Source of the DNA: Cryobacterium cheniae
GTDB taxonomy: Bacteria; Actinomycetota; Actinomycetes; Actinomycetales; Microbacteriaceae
Reading direction: 5' to 3'
Length of the DNA: 64,000 bases
Assembly: GCF_004403395.1 (NCBI RefSeq)
Contig: NZ_SOGN01000035.1
Location: 186,001-250,000, forward strand
Part shown: one piece after another, positions 59,110 to 64,000 of the stretch
Position numbering within the stretch: position 1 is the stretch's first letter
Layout: every line of letters begins with the position of its first letter
Notes under the pieces: model-generated
Told to the model about the DNA's origin: nothing
The model's database searches: none
The model's input: only the letters and a program-made list of their open reading frames with translations
Program-made: the position numbers and the translations under genes

Positions 59110-59127
59110 CGATCAGCTCGCTGATCG
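59110..59127. promoter_or_regulatory. Palindrome in the TspO/MBR-type promoter spacer
   Basis: CGATCAG and CTGATCG with a 4-nt centre lie between the -10 and the expected -35 position of the leaderless promoter, as an operator for a dimeric repressor would. Confidence 0.5.
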
Positions 59128-59180
59128 GTCGACGGTATCACTGCCGCCGAACTCCGGCAGCCGGTACCGCGGTGCGCGGT

Positions 59181-60515
59181 TCAGCCGCCGTACGCCACCG
59201 AGCAGGTCTGCTGGCCGGCCGTCTGGCCGCGCAGCCCCTCGATCACCTCGGGGCCGGGATCCGGCGTGCTCGGGGGATCCGGCGTGCTCGGGGGATCGGG
59301 CGTGCTCGGGCGAACGGGCGTCGGTGTCGCCGTGGCGGGTAGCGTCGCCTCGGCGACCGGGGCTCCCTCGAGGGAAGTGCCGGGCGTCGGCTCGACGCTG
59401 TCTCCGAGTGACTCGGGCGCGAGCGCGAAGGCCTCGCCGGCCCTGATCTTCGTCAGGAGTCGCCCGGCCAGCACCGGATCCGGCACGAGCTTGGCGGGGT
59501 TGGCCGGGTTGGGCAGCGTCGGGTAGTGCACGAAGAGCAGCCGGTCGAGGTCGATCTCCTTGAACACGAGGGCCATGCTCACCATCGTCGGAATATCGGC
59601 GAGCGATTCGGACAGCCGGAGGTTCGTGGCCGCGGTCGTCGCCAGGCCCGAGAGTTTCGGCAGGTCGGTGAGCGTGGCGTCGCTGGTGAGCACCCGCGCC
59701 AGGGAAGACAGATAGGCCTGCTGGGAGGAGATGCGGGCCAAGTCGCTGCCGTCGCCGACACCGTGGCGGCTGCGCAGGTAGGACAGCGCGCTCTGGCCGG
59801 ACACCAGGCTGACCCCGGCGGGAAGGTCGAGTCCGGTATAGGGGTCGTCGACGGCCTCGGTGAGACAGATCGGCACGCCGCCGACCGCGTCGGCCATCGC
59901 GACGGTCCCCTCGAAGGAGATCACCCCGGCGTACGGGATCGACAGTCCGGTGAGTCGCTCGACCGTGCCGACCACGCAGCCGAGACCACCTCGACCGAAT
60001 GACGCGTTGATCGACAGGGCGGAGACGGCGGCGGACACGGTGCCGCTGTCGGCATCCGTGCAGGCCGGCTGCGGGATGACGAGGTCACGCGGCAGGCTGA
60101 TCACCACGGCGCTCTCCTGGTCTTCGGACACGTGCAGCAGGATGTTCACGTCGTTGAGGGTGGAGTCGCGCCAGCCGTAGGCCGCACTCTGGTTGCCGGC
60201 GTTGTCGACGCCGACCATCAGGATGGTGAAGCCGCCGTCGAACTCCGGCACTCCGGCCGGCGCCGCCCGCACCTGCTCCCCGTCCGTGCGGCCGTTGGAG
60301 ATGTCGACGGCGTTGCCGGTCACCCGCTGCGACACCTGATTGACGAACACGGTGGCCAGCACCGTCGCGCTGACCAGCAGAACCGCCAGTGAGATCAGCG
60401 TGAACCTCGCGACCGGCAGCCCCACGCTGCGCCAGCGCGAGCGCCGTCGGTGCTGGGCCGTTCCGGATGTATGCCGGGCGGACACCTGCGCGCCCGGTTG
60501 CCGATCCGGTTTCAT
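59181..60515 (-). CDS. LytR-CpsA-Psr (LCP) family cell-wall glycopolymer transferase
   Basis: A 444-residue membrane-anchored protein: a basic cytoplasmic N terminus (~50 residues), one transmembrane helix (FTLISLAVLLVSATVLATVF) and an extracellular LCP domain. Active-site stretches are LMVGVDNAG, DSTLNDVNILLHV (Asp), VVISLPRDLVI (Arg) and SYLRSRHGVGDGSDLARISS (Arg pair). LCP enzymes move lipid-linked polymers onto peptidoglycan. The C-terminal ~60 residues are a Pro/Thr-rich stalk with three PSTPDP units from 18-bp repeats. GAGAGG is 7 nt before the ATG. Confidence 0.93.
   Translation of the reverse strand: MKPDRQPGAQVSARHTSGTAQHRRRSRWRSVGLPVARFTLISLAVLLVSATVLATVFVNQVSQRVTGNAVDISNGRTDGEQVRAAPAGVPEFDGGFTILMVGVDNAGNQSAAYGWRDSTLNDVNILLHVSEDQESAVVISLPRDLVIPQPACTDADSGTVSAAVSALSINASFGRGGLGCVVGTVERLTGLSIPYAGVISFEGTVAMADAVGGVPICLTEAVDDPYTGLDLPAGVSLVSGQSALSYLRSRHGVGDGSDLARISSQQAYLSSLARVLTSDATLTDLPKLSGLATTAATNLRLSESLADIPTMVSMALVFKEIDLDRLLFVHYPTLPNPANPAKLVPDPVLAGRLLTKIRAGEAFALAPESLGDSVEPTPGTSLEGAPVAEATLPATATPTPVRPSTPDPPSTPDPPSTPDPGPEVIEGLRGQTAGQQTCSVAYGG
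59256..59309 (-). repeat. 18-bp in-frame repeats in the LCP gene
   Basis: Three units of GGGATCCGGCGTGCTCGG (the third with one change) code for PSTPDP repeats in the C-terminal stalk. Confidence 0.9.
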
Positions 60516-60555
60516 CCTGACCTCTCCCGCCCGCTGAGTATGCGAAACTGCCGAG

Positions 60556-60942
60556 ATGCGCATCAACGGAGTGCACCACATCGCCATTATTGCCAGCGAC
60601 TACGAAGTGTCCAAGGCCTTCTACCTCGACGTTCTCGGCTGCACGCTCGAAGCGGAATACTTCCGTGCCGAGCGCCGGTCGTGGATGGGCAAACTCGCCC
60701 TGAACGGCCACTACCTGATCGAACTGTTCACTTTTCCCGACACCCCACCCCGGAAGAGCGGCCCGGAGGCGCTCGGGTTGCGCCACCTCGCGTTCGAGGT
60801 CGACGATGTGCCCGCCGCGCGCGAGGAGCTGATCGGCAGGCACGTCGAGGTCGAGGAACTGCGGGTGGACCCGAACACGCAGAAGGCGATGTTCTTCTTC
60901 CGCGACCCGGACGGGCTGCCGCTGGAGATCTACCAGCGCTGA
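60556..60942 (+). CDS. VOC-family metalloprotein (YaeR/GloA2-like)
   Basis: A 128-residue protein of the vicinal oxygen chelate superfamily. Its two beta-alpha-beta-beta-beta modules supply metal ligands in NGVHHIAI (His), YLIELF (Glu), GLRHLAFEV (His) and LPLEIYQ (Glu). The pattern SDYEVSKAFYLDVLGCTLEAE is typical of the YaeR/SMU.1112c group, glyoxalase-like with unproved substrate. It diverges from the LCP gene and converges on the HAD gene. Confidence 0.92.
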   Translation: MRINGVHHIAIIASDYEVSKAFYLDVLGCTLEAEYFRAERRSWMGKLALNGHYLIELFTFPDTPPRKSGPEALGLRHLAFEVDDVPAAREELIGRHVEVEELRVDPNTQKAMFFFRDPDGLPLEIYQR

Positions 60943-60951
60943 GCCCGGGGC

Positions 60952-61650
60952 TTACGGCTCCGTGACCAGGTGGAAGACCACTCCGTCGTCCCGCACGGAC
61001 ACGCGCAGGCGGTCCAGGCCGGAGACGACCAGGTCGGCCTCCAGGTCGGCGGCCAGATGGGTGCCGACGACGCCGATCGTGGCGCAGCCGGCGGCGCGGG
61101 CGGCGGCGAGGCCGGCCGGGGCATCCTCCACCACGACGCAGCGGGCCGGGTCGACGCCGAGGCGTTCGGCCGCGAGCAGGAACGGCTCGGGAAAGGGCTT
61201 GCCGCGGCTGGTGTCGTCGATGGTCACGACCGTGTTCGGAGCGGTGAAGTCGGCCGCGCCCAGCCGCACCAGGCACAGCTCACGGCCGCATGAGGTGACG
61301 ATGGCCCGGCGGGCCTCGGGGATGCCGGCCATGAGTTCCGCCGCGCCGGCCAGGATCCTGACGCCATCCGTGTCGGCCAGTTCGAGTTCGGTGAGCCGGG
61401 TGACGGATGTCTCGACCAGCTCCTCGGCCACCAGGGTCGCGATCATCTGACGGGCGGGTATCCCGTGCTCGGGCCCGGTGAACGACGGGCCGAGGCCGAC
61501 CTCGGCGCCCCAGCGCAGCCAGGACCGGGTGACGGCCTGGGTGGAGTCGACCAGGGTGCCGTCCATGTCGAAGAGCACCGCCTGGAAGACCTTCCCCTGC
61601 AGGGCCTCGTCCAGGGTGGTGTCGAGCGGGGCGGTTCCGGGCTGCGTCAT
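60952..61650 (-). CDS. HAD-IA family phosphatase
   Basis: A 232-residue haloacid-dehalogenase-like phosphatase. Motif I is LFDMDGTLVDST (nucleophile Asp), motif II VTSCG, motif III the Lys in RGKPFPEPF, and motif IV VEDAPAGLAAARAAG. A helical cap follows motif I. The overall pattern is that of sugar phosphatases such as GppB/YfbT-type. ATG at 61650 begins the family-like sequence; the frame open to 61806 overlaps the divergent peptidase. Substrate unknown. Confidence 0.9.
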   Translation of the reverse strand: MTQPGTAPLDTTLDEALQGKVFQAVLFDMDGTLVDSTQAVTRSWLRWGAEVGLGPSFTGPEHGIPARQMIATLVAEELVETSVTRLTELELADTDGVRILAGAAELMAGIPEARRAIVTSCGRELCLVRLGAADFTAPNTVVTIDDTSRGKPFPEPFLLAAERLGVDPARCVVVEDAPAGLAAARAAGCATIGVVGTHLAADLEADLVVSGLDRLRVSVRDDGVVFHLVTEP

Positions 61651-61728
61651 GAAGGTTCCATTCGTGTCGGGGCTGGTACCCCTCCAGTCTGCGCCCCGGA
61701 CGCACCGTGACCTACCCGCCCGCGGAAC

Positions 61729-61734
61729 TACGCT
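61729..61734 (+). promoter_or_regulatory. -10 hexamer of the oligopeptidase B gene
   Basis: TACGCT is followed by 7 nt and the ATG at 61742; no ribosome site. Confidence 0.45.
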
Positions 61735-61741
61735 GGGACTC

Positions 61742-63895
61742 ATGACCACTCCTCCCCGCGCGGCGCAGAAGCCACAGCAGCGCAGTTTCCACAACGACGT
61801 GTTCACCGATAACTACGAGTGGCTGCGCGACAAGGACAGTCCCGAGGTGATCGCGCACCTGGAAGCCGAGAACACGTTCACGGATGCCCGCACCGCGCAC
61901 CTCTCCCTGCTCCAGGAGCAGGTCTTCGAGGAGATCAAGGGCCGCACCCTGGAGACCGACCTCAGCGTTCCGGTGCGGCAGGGCCAGTGGTGGTATTACA
62001 CCCGCACGGTCGAGGGGCAGTCCTATGGCATCCACTGCCGGGCGCCGATCGCCGCGCAGGACGACTGGACCCCACCCGTGCTGCCGGAGCAGGCTCCGGG
62101 GCAGGCCGCCGGCGGGACCGCGGGTCTTTCGGGCGAGCAGATCGTGCTCGACGACAACGCCGAGGCCGCCGGCCACGAGTTCTACTCGCTCGGCAGCACC
62201 GACGTGAGCGTCGACGAGAGCCGGCTGCTCTACGCCGTCGACACCGAGGGCGACGAGCGCTACACCCTGCGCGTGCGCACCATCGCGACCGGCGAAAACC
62301 TTAGCGACGAGATCCCGAACACCGGCGAGGGAGCCCTGTTCGATCCGAGCGGGCGGTACATCTTCTACACGACCGTTGACGACGCCTGGCGGCCCGACAC
62401 CGTGTGGCGCCACGAGGTGGGAACCGCGGCCTCCGCCGACGTGTCGGTCTTCCACGAGCCCGACGAGCGTTTCTGGGTGGGCGTCGGCCTCACCCGCAGC
62501 CGCAGGTTCCTGTTGATCGAGGCCGGTTCGAGCGTGACCACCGAGACCCGGCTGCTCGATGCCACCGACCCGACCGGCGAATTCGCCGTTGTCTGGCCGC
62601 GGCAGGACGGCGTGGAGTACGACGTGGAACACGCCGTACTCGGCGGCGAGGACCGTCTGCTGATCGTGCACAACGACCACGCGGTCAACTTCGAGCTGGT
62701 CAGCGTCTCCGTCGCCGACCCGCGGGGTGCGAGGCGGATGCTGCTCCCCCACGACGAGGCCGTGCGTCTGGAAGGCGTCGACGCGTTCCGCGACTTCGTG
62801 GTGGCCGAATACCGGCGGGACGGGCTCACCCGCGTGGCCGTGAGTGCCGTGACCGACGGCGGGGAACTCGATTTCGTCGAGCTCGCCTTCGAGGAACCCC
62901 TGTACTCCGTGGGCACGTCGGCCAACCCCGAGTGGGAACAGCCGACCATCCGTCTCGGCTACACCAGCTTCATCACTCCGTCGACGGTCTACGACCACGT
63001 GGTCACCACCGGCGAGCGCTGGCTGCGGAAGCAGCAGCCCGTGCTCGGCCGCTACGACCCGAGCCTGTTCGTGCAGCGCCGCGAATGGGCGACCGCCGCC
63101 GACGGCACGCGCATCCCGATCTCCCTCGTCTACCGCAGTGACCTGGTCGCTCCGGGCGATCCCGCCCCGACCCTGCTCTACGGTTACGGCTCCTACGAGA
63201 TCAGCATCGACCCGTCGTTCAGCATCGCCCGGCTCAGCCTGCTCGACCGGGGCATGATCTTCGCGGTCGCCCACGTGCGCGGCGGCGGCGAACTGGGTCG
63301 GCTCTGGTACGAGAACGGCAAGAAGCTGCACAAGCGCAACAGCTTCACGGACTTCATCGACTGCGCCCAGCACCTGATCGATGCGGGCTACACCGTTCCC
63401 GACCGGCTCGTCGCCGAGGGCCGCAGCGCCGGTGGACTGCTGATGGGCGCCGTGGCGAACCTGGCGCCGGAGCTGTTCTCGGGCATCCTGGCCGGGGTTC
63501 CGTTCGTGGACGCGCTCACGTCGATCCTGGACCCGTCGCTGCCGCTGACCGTGATCGAGTGGGACGAATGGGGCGACCCGCTGCACGACCCCGAGGTGTA
63601 CTCCTACATGCGCGGCTACTCCCCCGTGGAAAACGTGCGCGACACGCACTACCCGCGGATGCTCGCCGTGACCAGCCTCAACGACACCCGGGTGCTCTAC
63701 GTCGAGCCGGCCAAATGGGTGGCCCGGCTGCGCGAGGTGGGAGCGGATGTTCTGCTGAAGACCGAGATGTCGGCCGGCCATGGCGGGGTCTCCGGCCGGT
63801 ACAGCCGCTGGCGTGAGACGGCGTTCGACTTCGCCTGGATCATCGATGCCGCGCGAGCGCATCCGTCGGGGGAAGCGGCGGTCAGCGCGGCATAG
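61742..63895 (+). CDS. ptrB: Oligopeptidase B (S9A prolyl oligopeptidase family)
   Basis: A 717-residue cytosolic serine peptidase that cuts short peptides after basic residues. An N-terminal strand and a seven-bladed propeller (~75-400) precede the alpha/beta-hydrolase domain. The triad is Ser in AEGRSAGGLLMG, Asp in SLNDTRV and His in SAGHGGVSGR. LLYGYGSYEISIDPSFSIAR and AHVRGGGELGRLWYENGK are strongly conserved in oligopeptidase B. The start at 61742 gives MTTPPRAAQKPQQRSFHND, the usual opening. It diverges from the HAD gene. Confidence 0.95.
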   Translation: MTTPPRAAQKPQQRSFHNDVFTDNYEWLRDKDSPEVIAHLEAENTFTDARTAHLSLLQEQVFEEIKGRTLETDLSVPVRQGQWWYYTRTVEGQSYGIHCRAPIAAQDDWTPPVLPEQAPGQAAGGTAGLSGEQIVLDDNAEAAGHEFYSLGSTDVSVDESRLLYAVDTEGDERYTLRVRTIATGENLSDEIPNTGEGALFDPSGRYIFYTTVDDAWRPDTVWRHEVGTAASADVSVFHEPDERFWVGVGLTRSRRFLLIEAGSSVTTETRLLDATDPTGEFAVVWPRQDGVEYDVEHAVLGGEDRLLIVHNDHAVNFELVSVSVADPRGARRMLLPHDEAVRLEGVDAFRDFVVAEYRRDGLTRVAVSAVTDGGELDFVELAFEEPLYSVGTSANPEWEQPTIRLGYTSFITPSTVYDHVVTTGERWLRKQQPVLGRYDPSLFVQRREWATAADGTRIPISLVYRSDLVAPGDPAPTLLYGYGSYEISIDPSFSIARLSLLDRGMIFAVAHVRGGGELGRLWYENGKKLHKRNSFTDFIDCAQHLIDAGYTVPDRLVAEGRSAGGLLMGAVANLAPELFSGILAGVPFVDALTSILDPSLPLTVIEWDEWGDPLHDPEVYSYMRGYSPVENVRDTHYPRMLAVTSLNDTRVLYVEPAKWVARLREVGADVLLKTEMSAGHGGVSGRYSRWRETAFDFAWIIDAARAHPSGEAAVSAA

Positions 63896-63922
63896 GGGCA
63901 CCGCCTCGTGAGAAGCACAGCC

Positions 63923-64000
63923 ATGTCTGACGCCGGGTCTCCCCCGGCTCGGGCCAACTGGAAGCAGATCGCCGCACCCGCTACCGGAGCGGCGGATCCG
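63923..64000 (+). CDS. Start of an unidentified gene (cut by window edge)
   Basis: From the ATG at 63923 the frame is open for 26 codons to the window end (MSDAGSPPARANWKQIAAPA and on). A GTG at 63908 is in the same frame and could be the start instead. Nothing identifies a function, and reality as a gene cannot be judged from 26 codons. Confidence 0.35.
   Translation, partial: MSDAGSPPARANWKQIAAPATGAADP

Noticed and set aside
61712..63901. Leftward 700-codon frame opposite oligopeptidase B
   Set aside because: Shadow frame with no recognisable domain; the other strand has the full Ser-Asp-His triad.
1..64000. Prophage, insertion sequence, tRNA or rRNA genes
   Set aside because: No transposase, integrase or structural phage genes were seen beyond the orphan Pvc16-like protein, and no tRNA-like cloverleaf or rRNA stretch was noticed by eye; a tRNAscan or Infernal run would be decisive.

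Overview
The window is high-GC actinobacterial DNA that looks like a Microbacteriaceae chromosome (Cryobacterium/Leifsonia-like). This is inferred from gene content: a DUF222-HNH gene, DUF4192, a MarP-type protease, an FeS-type photolyase, a RecQ variant and a HAD-GH65 fusion. Codon third positions are strongly G/C, and many genes show an actinobacterial leaderless start, with a -10 hexamer ending 5-7 nt before the start codon. No tRNA, rRNA, CRISPR array, intact insertion sequence or prophage was seen. I ran no searches; family names rest on motifs read by eye.

Layout. 1-2.5 kb: Ser/Thr kinase (cut by the left edge), PP2C phosphatase and FHA protein, a phospho-signalling set. 2.6-4.6 kb: Lrp/AsnC regulator and class III aminotransferase. 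4.7-10.7 kb: DUF4192, MarP-like protease, RNase HI with a C-terminal tail, sugar MFS porter, DUF429 protein and a small protein. 10.7-11.7 kb: an orphan protein joining a Pvc16-like domain (contractile injection systems) to an AAA+ domain that has lost its ATPase residues. 11.8-18.3 kb: an amino-acid ABC transporter, an N-acyl/N-succinyl amino acid racemase and a GNAT acyltransferase in one operon, divergent from a PucR-type regulator with a palindrome between them. 18.3-25.3 kb: frameshifted DUF222-HNH gene, (6-4) photolyase-like FeS protein, MpaB/DUF2236 protein, SGNH hydrolase, and a MerR/epimerase operon behind four 16-bp iterons. 25.4-34.6 kb: M18 aminopeptidase, HAD-GH65 fusion, PPOX protein, RecQ with a phosphoribosyltransferase-like tail, and a DraG-like protein with altered metal-site residues. 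34.9-37.2 kb: cystine-type ABC transporter. 37.2-40.7 kb: two TerC paralogues, the second behind a yybP-ykoY (Mn2+) riboswitch. 40.7-46.8 kb: cupin with a histone-like tail, DUF2834, secreted HNH protein, sbcC and sbcD. 47-52.9 kb: a complete fructose PTS (DeoR regulator, fruK, fruA, ptsI, ptsH) ending in a terminator. 52.9-64 kb: RecB-like nuclease/helicase, divergent FHA protein, TspO/MBR protein, LCP protein, VOC protein, HAD phosphatase, oligopeptidase B and the start of one more gene.

How genes work together. The fructose locus carries every phosphoryl-transfer step from PEP to fructose 1,6-bisphosphate. The 11.8-18.3 kb locus couples uptake of an amino acid to N-acylation and racemisation. 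SbcCD, RecQ, the RecB-like helicase, the photolyase and RNase HI are dispersed DNA-maintenance genes. Four of these (sbcC, sbcD, recQ, recB-like) carry in-frame 15- or 18-bp tandem repeats, as do the LCP, cupin and TerC genes. A ~60-bp palindromic element occurs twice (31.3 and 58.1 kb).
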